20,555 nucleotides of DNA from Ophiothrix spiculata (lineage: Eukaryota; Echinodermata; Ophiuroidea; Amphilepidida; Ophiotrichidae), in the NCBI GenBank assembly GCA_000969725.1, contig JXSR01S034339.1; one strand, given 5' to 3'. The notes under the pieces were generated by a model. The model saw only the letters and a list, made by a program, of their open reading frames with translations, ran no database searches and had not been told where the DNA came from. Below, piece by piece: positions 1 through 10,013 of this stretch; within the stretch, counting starts at the first letter, position 1, and every line of letters begins with the position of its first letter. Position numbers and translations under genes: made by a program.

Positions 1-354
1 AAAATTAAAAAAAAAAAAAAATCCGCCCGCCCGCACTTGGTCAAAAAAAGTTGTGGAGGACAACCAAACAATTTACTTTTTTGGCCTAAGTGAGAGAAGT
101 AAGTAAAATACAGCTCTGTATAGAGAACTCTTCCTGCCCATAAAAAGCATGGTTGATTGTTTGTTATGAGTTGCCTGACAAATTGATTCCAATTTTAAGA
201 TCATTAACCCAGATTTTGTCATGAAATAGTGATGTCTTGTGGCACCTTGTTTGAGTTATTGCACATACATATCTTGAAGAAGCATTCTGAGGATGTGATC
301 TGTGCAAATCGTTTCTGTAAATTCTGCTTCATTCTGTGTCTTTATATTTTGAAC
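1..354. other. No gene; A-rich tract at the left edge
   Basis: A run of about 18 A (3-20, one T) is followed by TCCGCCCGCCCGC, possibly the tail of a retroposed element cut by the window edge. The 78-codon frame at 229-465 runs into the TTAA element and is not a gene. Confidence 0.3.
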
Positions 355-358
355 TTAA

Positions 359-1913
359 GGGCTCTGTCACACATCACGAAACGTACGAATAAAGAACTAA
401 TAACGTACACTGGTTTGGTCATTGAAATACATGTAATCGATTACCAAACCAGTCTTGGCCTTTAGTCTATAAGACGTGTTACAAGGTCAACAGCACTGGT
501 ATCACATTAGTCACACATCACCATATAGAGCCCAAACATACGAATAATGTACAAAAGTTTCACATTCTGAACGTGTGCCAAACGGACCATCACCTATGGA
601 TAATGAATTAAATGGACAAGCTGTATGGATAAGGTATTGAACGTACTACTAACGAACACATGATGAACATCAATGTATAAACCAAAACAATAGTGGGATG
701 GAGTACGTTAAGCGTACGTTTGGCTCTATATGGTGATGTGTGACACGAGCCTATACATGTATTTCAATGACCAAAACCATGTACAGTGTGTCCCAGAATG
801 AAGTTATCAAGATTTCAATGCCGCATAATTCAAAAACCAAATTATCCCAGACAATGAAAGTTGGTGACAATTATGTCTAATGTCGTCACTTGCTTTGATG
901 CAAAAATGAAGAAAATCCATACATTAATTTTGTAAAAGTGAGTGTTTGAAGCTACAGAGGAGTTTGGACACTTTAGAGAGGTCGTAAAAATCCAGTGGTA
1001 ATTTTCAGCGGAAGTATGCGAGCAAGGATGTCATCTTTTACCAACATTTCTGTTTTGTTTCAAATATTGCTCCTCCTTGATGATGCCTTGGAGTCTTAAT
1101 AAAGAATCAGCTGAATGTTAACTCGGCTTCTACCTTGGCGTCCACATGCTTCTTTTTTGCAGTTCCTTCTTCTACCATCTGATACCATAAGATTTATATT
1201 TTCTGACATTTTCAAGATGGGCTACTCGTGCGATGAGGATATCTGGCTCTCGGAAATGTTAAATAAATCTTTCCATTGTTTCAATGATACCTGCACTTTG
1301 CAGATATTGGTTAATCATGATAAACCAATATCTGCACTTTGCAGATATTGGTCAACCATGATACTCTTTTCACCATTGACAAATGAGGTGTTATGTTTGC
1401 TTTGAAATACCATATTCCTACTACCACTGCTACCAGGGAACCAGCCCTTTAGCGTGCTTTCAAAGGGCCCACTGAATGATTTTTCCATTAACAATTACTT
1501 AATAAAGTTTATTAAATGATTTTTACATATGAAAAGGAACCAAACTTAGTCTTAGGTTAAAATAATCTTGAAAACAAAAACACTTATAATTGACCAAATA
1601 TTATCATGATAATGTTTTTAAAGATGGCGTTCTTCGGAGCTGTGGAATTTTTTCAACTTGCCCAAAACTGGGAAAAGTGTCCAAACTCCTGTGGAGCTTA
1701 AAACGCTCACTTCTAAAAAACTAATGCATGAATTTTCTAGAGTTTTGTACCACAGCAAGTCAAGACATCAGGCATGATTGTCACCAAGTTTCATTGTCTT
1801 GAATAATTTGGTTTTTGAATTATGTAGCGTTGAAATCTTGATAACTTCATTCTAGGACACACTGTACATTATTCGTAGGTATCAGCTCTATACGGTAATG
1901 TGTGAAGGAGCCC
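359..1913. mobile_element. TTAA-flanked inverted-repeat element, interrupted
   Basis: Bounded by TTAA on both sides (355-358 and 1914-1917). The ends are GGGCTCTGTCACACATCAC on the left and, on the opposite strand, GGGCTCCTTCACACATTAC on the right. The TTAA target suggests a piggyBac- or Sola3-type MITE, although TTAA is palindromic and could belong to the repeat. Inside are further inverted copies (407-433 with 753-779; 511-544 with 708-748), so the left part is a compound foldback. Without the 784-1864 insertion the element would be about 470 bp. No transposase is visible. Confidence 0.65.
784..1864. mobile_element. TA-flanked element with ~190-bp inverted arms
   Basis: Left arm 784 to about 977 and right arm about 1674 to 1864 are inverted copies beginning CAGTGTGTCC and flanked by TA (782-783, 1865-1866), as in Tc1/mariner-type elements. 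The arms share most bases but differ by scattered changes. The centre (978-1673) has no transposase-like frame. It contains a 30-bp direct repeat (1292-1321 and 1333-1362, 28 of 30 identical) built round the small palindrome CTGCACTTTGCAG. It sits inside the 359-1913 element and is therefore younger. Confidence 0.75.
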
Positions 1914-1917
1914 TTAA

Positions 1918-2245
1918 GTACAAGATACTTAGTTGCTAATAATGAGGAAACTATGTATGTATGATTTTTTGAAAAACATGTACTATTTTAGATGCCTGTA
2001 TCTTAAAACAAGCACATTGACCTATCATTTTCTATCTTGGATTTGTTATAAGCACAAATAAATCTACCAAAATAATAGATTTTTTAGGAAATTCTATGGA
2101 GATTTTGAATTTCAGAGGAATTGCCCTAAACATTCTTAGCTTGTTGGGATCATAAAAGTATATTCTTTTTTGACAAACATATGTGTCTATGAAGTGAATG
2201 ACTTATTTAAATCTTGATAATAACACAGGGACAACTTCCAACCTG
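1918..2245. other. No recognised feature
   Basis: AT-rich spacer between the TTAA element and the ~195-bp array, without ORF, splice pair or repeat that I can name. Confidence 0.35.
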
Positions 2246-2387
2246 ATATTGAGAGAGTAAACATGTATTAACATGATGTGTCCTTCCTCTTGCGGTCATA
2301 TTGGAGGTAATGTTTGCCATTGTGGTCACCGACTCGGAGATGGTTTCATATACTTCATAATGTTTGGCTTGGTAAAATTTTGACATA

Positions 2388-2680
2388 CACTACCGGTCAA
2401 AAGTATTTGTGCACAAAACCTTTAACAAGCCATATCTCGAGAAATGTTCATCATTTGCGTCATATTTTATCGGATTTATATTTTGCATACATAGATCTAA
2501 AGAACTCAGTAGAAATTGAATTTACCGCATTTGAAAATATGGCCTGCTAAACATACTGTATACTTTCTTCCGCACATTCAAAAATGGAGTTTAAGTACAA
2601 AACAGCACAGCAACAGTTTGATATAATAATTATGTTTTTGCCCGTATTTAAGCGTGCACATACACTTTTGACCGGGAGTG
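2388..2680. mobile_element. Tc1/mariner-type MITE, 293 bp
   Basis: Ends CACTACCGGTCAAAAGT and, on the other strand, CACTCCCGGTCAAAAGT, typical of Tc1-like termini. The left flank is TA; on the right the TA has become TT. It interrupts the ~195-bp array. It shares a 17-base core (2527-2543) with the element at 14177 and belongs to the same family. Confidence 0.78.
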
Positions 2681-2825
2681 TTTTTTTTTTTCAATTTTCA
2701 TTTTGAGATTTGTAGAGAGTATGAATATGGTATAGATATGTGTCCTTCCTGTTTCGGTCATATAATTTGGAGGTTATGTTTGACATTTGTGGTTATCGAC
2801 AGATGGTCTAATATTGTTCATAAGA

Positions 2826-3036
2826 GGGGAGCATGACCGAGCGGTTAGGGCGCTTGATTCGTAATACAGAGATTGATGTATTGAGCCCCACTTGGACCTG
2901 TTCCTTGTTTTCTTGGGCAAGAAACTTTACTCTAATTGCTCCGTGGTTCGAATGTCATGATAAGCTGTTGATTCCACTGTGCTAAATATTCCAATCAGGA
3001 TGATGCAACAATACAAAAAATCCTGTTAAACCAAAT
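2826..3036 (+). mobile_element. tRNA-derived SINE
   Basis: Begins GGGGAGCATGACCGAGCGG with a tRNA-like head (A-box-like TGACCGAGCGG; the B box is worn to GTATTGAGCCC). It continues into a body with TTCTTGGGCAAGAAACTTTAC and ends with an A-rich AATCCTGTTAAACC tail. This layout is common in invertebrate tRNA-SINEs. It splits a unit of the ~195-bp array. The exact 3' end and target duplication are unclear. Confidence 0.7.
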
Positions 3037-3489
3037 TATGTGTCAACAGTGGTTTCAAACATTTGGCTTGGTAACATTTTGACAAAAGATTCCTCAATTT
3101 TCATTCTGAGGTTTGTAGAGAGGAAACATGGTATAAATATGATGTGTCTTTCCTCTTTCGGTCATATTGGAGGTTATGTTAGCCATGTGTGGTCACTGAC
3201 TTTTAGTTGGTCACAAAGTCAGTATACAGTGGTTTCAAATGTTTGGCTTGATATAATTTTGGCATAAGAATCTTTGGTTGATTATCTTTACAACTTTCAA
3301 TCTTGGATTTTTAGAGAGTATCATGATATAAATATGATGTGTCCTTCTCCTTTTGCAATATTTCAGGTCATATTAACCATTTATGGCTACTGACTCAGAT
3401 GATTACAGTGTCACAATGTCAGTGGTTTCAAACATTTTGACTTAGTTATCGTCAGCAGAATTGGCATGAGTATCCCTTCACTTAGATTT

Positions 3490-4045
3490 TACCCAGATCC
3501 CTCGACCAACCCCACCACTGATCAACCTCCCCTCTGATCAACCCAATTTAGTCACTAAGCAGTGAGGCTATACCAATTCATTCTGACTGACCAATTCTGG
3601 CTTGTTTGGTGCTAACAAATGACCCTTCGCTGGGCTCCGACGTCTTATCCAAAATAAGACGATGTTAACTGCTAATCAATCTAAGCACTTGATTGGCTCG
3701 TGTCCTCATAAGGGATTTGTTTTCAGCGTTAAACACATAACATGCATGACGCATTGGTGATTGCGTGAATTTCTTGTAACTCGTATAGTTAAATGCTGTG
3801 CGTTATGCAATGCAGAGGTGGCACATCTAACCATTGCCATTTTGTCAACCTCTTTACCTAAGACTCACAAACGATTGCTGTGTAGTTATTAGATAGGGTG
3901 AACAAATTCTGCTGGTCAAAATTTCGAATATGATCAGCTCTCACCTGCGATCCATAGTTGATTTTAATTTACTTTTCAACATCTAAATTGAAATTTAAAT
4001 TGCAAGGGTGATATGAAAATGATGTTTTGTTTTGGAGAATTAGCA
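3490..4045. other. Unassigned block inside the tandem array
   Basis: About 550 bp unlike the surrounding array and locally richer in GC. It has a short hairpin CGTCTTAT/ATAAGACG (3641-3661) and no ORF, tRNA, splice pair or inverted ends that I can recognise. It is likely an inserted repeat of unknown type. Confidence 0.35.
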
Positions 4046-4208
4046 GATAATATTTTTTTTATGAAGTCACTGACTGAGATACTAAGAGTGTCACAATTAT
4101 ATGGTTTCAAACATGTGGCTCAGCTGCTGTCAGTAAAATATTGCCACAAGATCCTCAATTGACTTGGTTTCATAACTTGAAACTGAGATTTACAAAATAA
4201 GCCTTATA

Positions 4209-4453
4209 TGTGATGGCTCACTTCGAAAGGGGGGACTCTGCAGACGATATCAATTTAGATTTTATCATTTCATCTGTTACATCATATTCTGAGCTTTAAA
4301 ATGACACCTTACTCGTTGAAATTGACCAAGGCGATCAAATTTTATAACAGAAAATCTGCTGGAAATTCTTATATTTTTTTTTGCTGCCTATTTTCATCAG
4401 TTTCTCAAAAGGTATTCTGTTGCAAAGTCCCCTTTTCGGGGTGAGCCATCACA
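4209..4453. mobile_element. TA-flanked MITE, 245 bp
   Basis: TA at 4207-4208 and 4454-4455 flank inverted ends TGTGATGGCTCAC. The inverted repeat continues with a few changes through CCGAAAAGGGG to the TTGCA/CTGCA region, about 35 bp in all. It lies within a copy of the ~195-bp array. Non-coding. Confidence 0.75.
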
Positions 4454-5070
4454 TATAAGCATGATCTGCCCTTTCTCTTTCGGCCATATATATTGATGTT
4501 AGCAGTCTGTGGTCATTGACTTAGATGGTTACATTGTATCAAGTGCTGTGGTTTCTAACAATTGACTCTAGATAAAATATCCAGTAGATTTAACCACAAG
4601 GAGCCTCAATTGATTCCACTTTTCAATTGTGAATCTGAGGAATAAAGAATATAATAAAGACATGATACATCTTGCCTCTTTCTTCCGGCCAACTTGGAGG
4701 TCTTATTCTCTGTTGTAGTCAGTCGGTCACTGACTTGCAAGTTTGCAGTGGTTTCAAATTCTCATTTTATGCAGGGGATTTTCATTACTAGTGTAAGTTT
4801 GCGGCTAAAGGGAAAAGGAAATAAACCATGCAATTTTTATTAATATATTGTGTGGGTAAACTTGACTGATGAATATATGGAAAGGTTCAAATAATCTCTT
4901 GCTTTATGCTACAAAACATCAAAACTTGCTAGTTACAAGGTTTTGAAAATTGATTCTTTTCCTTAAAAAATAAAAACAATGTTCATTGACATGAAGCCCC
5001 TTTAAAATCACTCCTACGATCAGCACCAAAGAGTTAAAAAAGATAATGTTACTCATTCATAAAAAAGTTA

Positions 5071-5361
5071 GGCCGAACCATAGGGCCAAATCATAGTCGG
5101 CCTCCAAAACAAAATTTTTCCTACCAAACATTTGGTCGTGACGTCACAAAATATTTTCCATCGAATTTAAACTATGAACGGGTAACAAACATTTGGTCCA
5201 ATGTATATGGCAATTCAATAACATGTGCAATCTAGCGTGAAATTTTATTTGGTCTCAACTCCGTTTTGAAGTTATTTTGTTTGGAGTCACTCGTCATTTT
5301 GACGTCACAACCAAATGTTTGGTAGGAAAAATTTTGTTTGGAGGCCGATTATGGTTCGGCC
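5071..5361. mobile_element. MITE with CRE octamer in each arm, 291 bp
   Basis: Ends GGCCGAACCATA in inverted orientation, followed by long paired arms (CGGCCTCCAAA, then AAATTTTTCCTACC, then AAACATTTGGT). The left arm has a 14-bp partial duplication near its end. Flanks are TTA on the left and TTT on the right, compatible with a worn 3-bp Harbinger-type target duplication. Each arm holds TGACGTCA (5139-5146 and 5300-5307), the CREB/ATF consensus. Confidence 0.78.
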
Positions 5362-5810
5362 TTTAAATCCTCATGTATGTTAAATATTGTGATATGATGT
5401 CATGTGTAAGTAGACAAAACTTGCTGCAGTAAACATGAAGTTCCTCTGTCATGACTTTTCTCCAGGTATTATAAAACCAGGCCTTATGCAAAGAGTTATC
5501 AAGCTGTACAGGCCATTTTTGCTGTCTATGGTCACTGACAGGATACAGGTGATAAATTATGATAAGATGCAGATTGGTAAAATGGGTCACATTTTTATCA
5601 ACATGGTGAGAAGTGAAATGAAATTTGAAACTCAAAAACTAGGTCACTTCTACATCAGTAAACCAGGCAGGCAGTATTACATGTGTCAAAATGGTTCACA
5701 ATTTGTGACATATTTTATTTAGCCAGTAATTCTGGCCAGTATAGACCTTGGAAGTCAACTGAGTTTTTATTCTCGATTGTATGATATCAGAATGGGCCAT
5801 AGTTTGTGAC
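5362..5810. other. No recognised feature
   Basis: This holds a 95-codon + strand frame (5435-5722) and an overlapping minus-strand frame. Neither resembles a known domain, and both use AT-rich low-complexity codons. A GGTCACTGAC word (5530) recalls the ~195-bp array, so this may be very old array sequence. Confidence 0.4.
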
Positions 5811-6105
5811 AACAAATCAAATCAAATCACTTTATTCACAATATCATACATACAAGTTTCATAAAAAACAATAAGATAACTTAGAACATGACAATGATAT
5901 TGTGGGAATGGTCAAAAGGCCAAGAAGGCCCGAAGGGACCATCCCCTGAAAAACGATGTTTCAAACACACAAAACTCAACTTAAAAGGGATACAAAATAC
6001 ATACAAAAACCAAACAAAGCACTTAAAGGGGACAACACAACAAGAAACATGCCAAAGTCAACAAAAATCAAATATAACTGGCAATAAGGTTGGATTTGGA
6101 TTTTA
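5811..6105 (-). mobile_element. 5'-truncated non-LTR retrotransposon, 3' end
   Basis: On the minus strand the stretch ends in ATTGTGAATAAAGTGATTTG followed by repeats of the GATTT unit, the kind of short-repeat 3' end found in CR1/L2/Rex-like LINEs. Upstream is non-coding 3' UTR-like sequence. No reverse transcriptase or endonuclease remains. The clade cannot be fixed. Confidence 0.6.
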
Positions 6106-6869
6106 ATGACAGGATTCAAATTTCATTTACGGACTAGCAAACACTATTTCATTTTCTGACTAGCGAATCTTTGTACTGGCAAACCACCAGACTAGCAAGC
6201 TGCAGTCATTATGAAAATGCAACACGTAGGCCTACCTGATGAATGCTCCAGTCTGGTCAGGTTGGCAGCAAGACTACATTGGGTGTTAAATTGTCTCCCA
6301 TAATGTTTATTTGCATACACACATTGTACTGTCCATAGCACCATTTACTGATTATTATGATACCCATTTGCAAATTGTGCCTTCTCAGCCCCTGGGTTCC
6401 CAGCTCATGAAGCTGTAAACTTAACAATCGTCATTTTACGCTACTGGTGAAAATGCTTGCAAGAGTTGTAATTGGTGAAATCAATTTTTTGTAGAATCTC
6501 AAAAATAATGTATTCTTCAAAACATGCGAAAAGGTTTATTTCTATGACAAAAAATTGAACTTAAGTATGAAAAATCCACATCTTAGAAGGACCATGAACA
6601 GAAAAGCATACAGCTAACTGGTTTTTGAATGCGTTTATCTCTGGTTTATCTTTTACCCCATGACAAACTTTGACAGACCATGACGTTACTTGTGGATGTT
6701 AGGTAAAATTCATCAAAGTGTCATTTCTATCATTGTTTTGTGGACTTACCGCTGGTTTAAGATGGATGATCACAATTTTTATCAGTTTTCCTTTTCTTTT
6801 ATGAATTGTGTATAGTCAAATTAACTTTTAAAGAAAAATATCTGACAATATATATTTTAATTATACTGC
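6106..6869. other. No gene; short ACTAGCAA motif cluster
   Basis: Four loose copies of ACTAGCAAAC or a variant lie about 20-30 bp apart between 6131 and 6200. The rest is AT-rich and shows nothing else. Confidence 0.35.
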
Positions 6870-6873
6870 TTAA

Positions 6874-7409
6874 AGGGACTAGCCTAGATTCCACTTAGAA
6901 TTAAAAACTTATGGAAATGCTTTAATTAAAGCTTAAAAGTGTAGTAAAATCCAAAAAAGTACAAAAATGTACACAGAAATGGCTCAAATTGACAGCGAAT
7001 TGATTTGCAATATATCTATATGTGATGGTGGTGTGACTATCCAGTGTTTTCTAAATACTAAATTTGTACCTTAGTCTGGATTTACCAGATAAAAGATTAC
7101 ATGAAACTTTTTGAGATAAGTTAATACATATCAAAAGAGAAACAATTGTATCAAAAATAATTTTGTTTACCCATCACAGGTGTAGAAACGAAGATCTTTT
7201 GAAGATTTGAAACTAGAAACACTTTTTCAACCATTTTTTTCAGCCGGCAACAAAAAATACAGCTGATAAATAATTTCACTTTTTTTCCTCTGTTATACAA
7301 ATTCAGGGGAAACAACTGGTAGGATATGTTAGTATAATCATGTACTATCGATACATGTGAAAAAAATATATAGTCAGAAAATCAGCGGACAGGATCTAGG
7401 CCAGTCCCT
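6874..7409. mobile_element. TTAA-flanked MITE, 536 bp
   Basis: TTAA at 6870-6873 and 7410-7413 flanks AGGGACTAGCCTAGATTCC and its inverted partner AGGGACTGGCCTAGATCC. Beyond about 20 bp the inside is unpaired, AT-rich and without ORFs. The TTAA target fits piggyBac-type or another TTAA family. Confidence 0.78.
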
Positions 7410-7413
7410 TTAA

Positions 7414-8141
7414 GTATAACTCTTGCATTACACTACCAAAAGTAGGAGTATTTGCTAGTTTTTAAAATGCTTATATAAAAATTTATTTATTTATTAGATA
7501 TATGCTCTGTAAACTAGAGTAATGCATTAACAATGGGTTTCTAAGCAAAGAACTCCCAATTTTAATTGCTTGATAGCATTTTGAATAACACAAGATTTTG
7601 CAAAGGAATTTCAAGCACACTTCGTGAAGCTTGTTTGCATAGGATTTGACAGGTGCAAGTCCTCTTCTTTTCCTTCATCATTTACGGATTATTCTACAGG
7701 TTGACTTTCCTCTATCTTTTAGGTTTTCCTGTTTTTAGCTTCCTTGCCCTCTCTGTGATGTTATGAAAGGTGTCAGCCTAAAGCATTGAAAAAACAATGT
7801 CTATACTAACCTTTAGATAATACTGCAGAATGTTTATGTATAGGTATAGGAAAATGAGGGATAGCAATATGAAGAAAGGGAGCCTGCATTCAACAATTTT
7901 ATGTTGATGATGCAAGAACTCAAACATTTATTTTCATCTTTATGCACAATATCACATATTGTGTATATCACAATACTTCATACGAAGTGATTACATGAAC
8001 AGCCAATAAACTGATATATTTATCATAAATCACTGATGACAAGTGTTAGTTTGTTTGAGCCAAAGCATAAATAAAAAAACCTTTTATCTGGCAAATTGCA
8101 CTAGTTGGTTTTCATGTTCATGCTTAGTACTACTCTCTAAA
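7414..8141. other. No recognised feature
   Basis: AT-rich sequence. A few small inverted words (for example around 7950-7970) are present; there is no exon, RNA or repeat that I can name. Confidence 0.35.
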
Positions 8142-8400
8142 TGTAAAAAATAATAAAAAAGTAGTGAATCCTTATTCACTCAGAAAAGAATATAAACCAC
8201 TCAAAAACAGATGCATGCACAGTTCAATCCACTCCAAAAAGAGATGAATCACCTTTCACTCCAAAAAGAGTGAAAAAAGCAAATGAACACCCCCCTCCAA
8301 AAAAAAAAAAAATCTTCAAAGTGTGGACATTCACTCGTATAAAGTGAAAGCAATATTTCACTATTTTACTCATTCTATTTATTTATTTATTTATTTACAT
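8142..8400. repeat. Low-complexity region with CACTCCAAAAAGAG motif and (TTTA)n
   Basis: Imperfect copies of CACTCCAAAAAGAG occur at about 8178-8275, including a perfect 8-bp stem TTTCACTC/GAGTGAAA (8254-8275). A C6 plus A14 tract (8290-8310) and a (TTTA)n microsatellite (8376-8398) follow. Non-coding. Confidence 0.55.
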
Positions 8401-8841
8401 TGCCCATCCCAAAATTCTAAAGCTAGGGTATTTGTTAAAACCCTTACCTTTTGATGAAATGTCAGCAACAGTTAAATGTTATCTACAAACATCTCTTATG
8501 GCCAAAAAGCAAATCATAAGTAGCAAGTTGATATTTTAAGGTGTCTTTTATAGTGAAAAAATGCTCCTGATAACCTTTGAAATTGGGATCCAGTTACAGG
8601 ATTGTACATTCTATAAATGTCACGTTAGTTGACTGCATGCCCTGACTTTTGAGGAAATTTGTAAGCTTAGATAGGTTAAAAGTCACATCCTTTTATTGGT
8701 ATTGTCATTTGGGCAAAGTGAACTTTATGAAGAGATGCCATGAGCAAAGGAATTAATATCAGAGGAAAAGGGGTGATTTTTGTAAACCTTTGGGATTTTG
8801 GAACACAATAAGATGTGACCTTTGCTGCAGATGACATTAAT
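8401..8841. other. No recognised feature
   Basis: Sequence between the (TTTA)n microsatellite and the hAT element. No ORF, exon or repeat stands out. Confidence 0.35.
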
Positions 8842-8849
8842 ATAATAAC
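8842..8849 (+). repeat. Left target-site duplication of the hAT element
   Basis: ATAATAAC, identical to 10938-10945 and directly next to the left terminal inverted repeat. Confidence 0.85.
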
Positions 8850-9094
8850 TAGGGTTGCACCAATTTATTGATAACCGATTAATCGGCACCAATATTTGCC
8901 TTATCAGTTCTAAAGAAGCAAGATAAGAACTATATACCTATGTTCAGTTCGTCTATCTCCCAACTTTAGATATATATAGTATATTACATAAATGGTCGCA
9001 GCAGGAATGCTCCTTAACAATGGGTTGTCTCGCATACTGTTTATGTGTTTGTGTTTTACCGGAACCTTCTGCCACGCTATTTGGTTATATGAGA

Positions 9095-9167
9095 GGCCGA
9101 ATAGCTCAGTGGTTAGAGTGCTCGCACTGCAAGCGAGAGGTCCGGGGTTCGAGTCCCTGTTCGGCCA
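9095..9167 (+). tRNA. tRNA-like sequence, copy 1 (anticodon UGC, Ala-type)
   Basis: Folds as a full cloverleaf of 73 nt: acceptor GGCCGAA/TTCGGCC (seven perfect pairs), D arm, anticodon stem CTCGC/GCGAG with loop ACTGCAA, T arm with loop TTCGAGT, and A73. The A box (TAGCTCAGTGG) and B box (GGTTCGAGTCC) are perfect, and a T7 run three bases after A73 would end pol III transcription. Two points argue against a working alanine tRNA: position 33 is C rather than the near-universal U, and pair 3-70 is C:G, not the G:U that marks tRNA-Ala. It is the best preserved of the three copies. It may be a transcribed but non-standard tRNA or a SINE-type head. Confidence 0.7.
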
Positions 9168-9199
9168 GGATTTTTTTCCAATAAAATGAAATCCTGGCC
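9163..9199 (+). other. Hairpin overlapping the tRNA-like 3' end and terminator
   Basis: GGCCAGGATTT pairs perfectly with AAATCCTGGCC across the T-run and CCAATAAAATG. The 5' arm includes the last bases of the acceptor stem, so the two folds exclude each other. Copy 3 keeps the full pairing (10009 onward); copy 2 keeps nine pairs. Confidence 0.65.
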
Positions 9200-9513
9200 T
9201 GTTTGTGATTTGTCATTAATGTTCTAGTGTACAATGCGTATTTCTTTATTCCTTTAACTGATTATTTATTAGAAATATGGTAGCATCAGTTCTGATCTCG
9301 TATGCTAGTGTGTATCGTTATAGCTTTATATCTCGGTACCTATGTTCAGTTCGTCTATCTCCCAACTTTAGATATTTATAGTATATTAGATAGATGATCG
9401 CAGCAGGAATGCTCCTGAACAATGGGTTGTCTCGCATACTGTTTATGTGTTTGTGTTGTACCGGAACCTCCCGCCACGCTATTTGGTTATTAAAACTCTC
9501 GGTTTATCTGATA

Positions 9514-9586
9514 GGCCGAATAGCTCAGTGGTTAGAGCACTCGCACTGCAAGCGAGAGGTCCGGGGTTCGAGTCCCTGTTCGCCCA
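9514..9586 (+). tRNA. tRNA-like sequence, copy 2 (anticodon UGC)
   Basis: Same fold and anticodon loop as copy 1. The acceptor stem has a C-C mismatch at pair 3-70 (3' strand TTCGCCC). The A and B boxes are intact and a T8 run follows, so transcription is possible but the mature tRNA would be weakened. Confidence 0.6.
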
Positions 9587-9940
9587 GGATTTTTTTCCAA
9601 TAAAATGAAATCCTGGACTGTTTGTGATTTGTATAATTGTTATTAATGTTCTAGTGTACGATATGTATTTCTCCATTCCTTTATCTGATTATTTATTAGG
9701 AATACAGTAGCATCAGTTCTGATCTCGTATGCTAGTGTGTATTGTTATAGCTTTATATCCTTGTACCTATGTTCAGTTCGTTTATCTCCCAACTTTAGAT
9801 ATATATAGTATATTAGATAGATGGTCGCAACAGGAATGCTCCTGAACAATGGGTTGTCTGGCATACTGTTTATGTGTTTGTGTTGTACCGGAACCTTCTG
9901 CCACGCTATTTGGTTATTAAAACTCTCGGTTTATCTGAGA

Positions 9941-10013
9941 GGCCGAATATCTCAGTGGTTAGAGCGCTCGCACTGCAAGCGAGAGGTCCGGGGTTTGAGT
10001 CCCTGTTCGGCCA
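9941..10013 (+). tRNA. tRNA-like sequence, copy 3, promoter boxes damaged
   Basis: Same cloverleaf and perfect acceptor stem, but the A box has G10 changed to T (TATCTCAGTGG) and the B box reads GGTTTGAGTCC, losing the key C. Transcription by pol III is therefore less likely than for copies 1 and 2. A T-run follows at 10017. Confidence 0.5.

Larger units (their letters stand above)
2246..4780 (+). repeat. Degenerate tandem array, period about 195-200 bp, broken by insertions
   Basis: About six to seven diverged copies share these blocks in order: GAGATTTGTAGAGAG, a TATAAATATGATGTGTCC word, TTTCGGTCATATTGGAGG, a GTGGTCACTGAC word, then CAGTGGTTTCAAA and TTTGGCTTGGTAA. Copies start near 2246, 2691, 3093, 3291, 4050, 4456 and 4610. 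Adjacent uninterrupted copies are about 195-200 bp apart (for example the TTTCGG block at 3155 and its equivalent at 3350). Insertions at 2388, 2826, about 3490 and 4209 split the array. Divergence is high, so the array is old. No coding signal. Confidence 0.75.

Noticed and set aside
1115-1405. 96-codon frame inside the TA-flanked element, considered as a mariner transposase remnant
   Set aside because: It shows no DDE/D motif spacing or helix-turn-helix pattern, and half of it comes from the local 30-bp direct repeat.
5435-5722. 95-codon open frame considered as an upstream GRAM exon
   Set aside because: The LLSMVTDR stretch loosely recalls the VTDR of GRAMD2B, but the rest does not fit a GRAM domain and no proper splice sites frame it.
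9095-10013. Three direct repeats considered as a CRISPR-like array
   Set aside because: The units are ~420 bp tRNA-containing cassettes with similar spacers, inside a hAT element in an animal genome.
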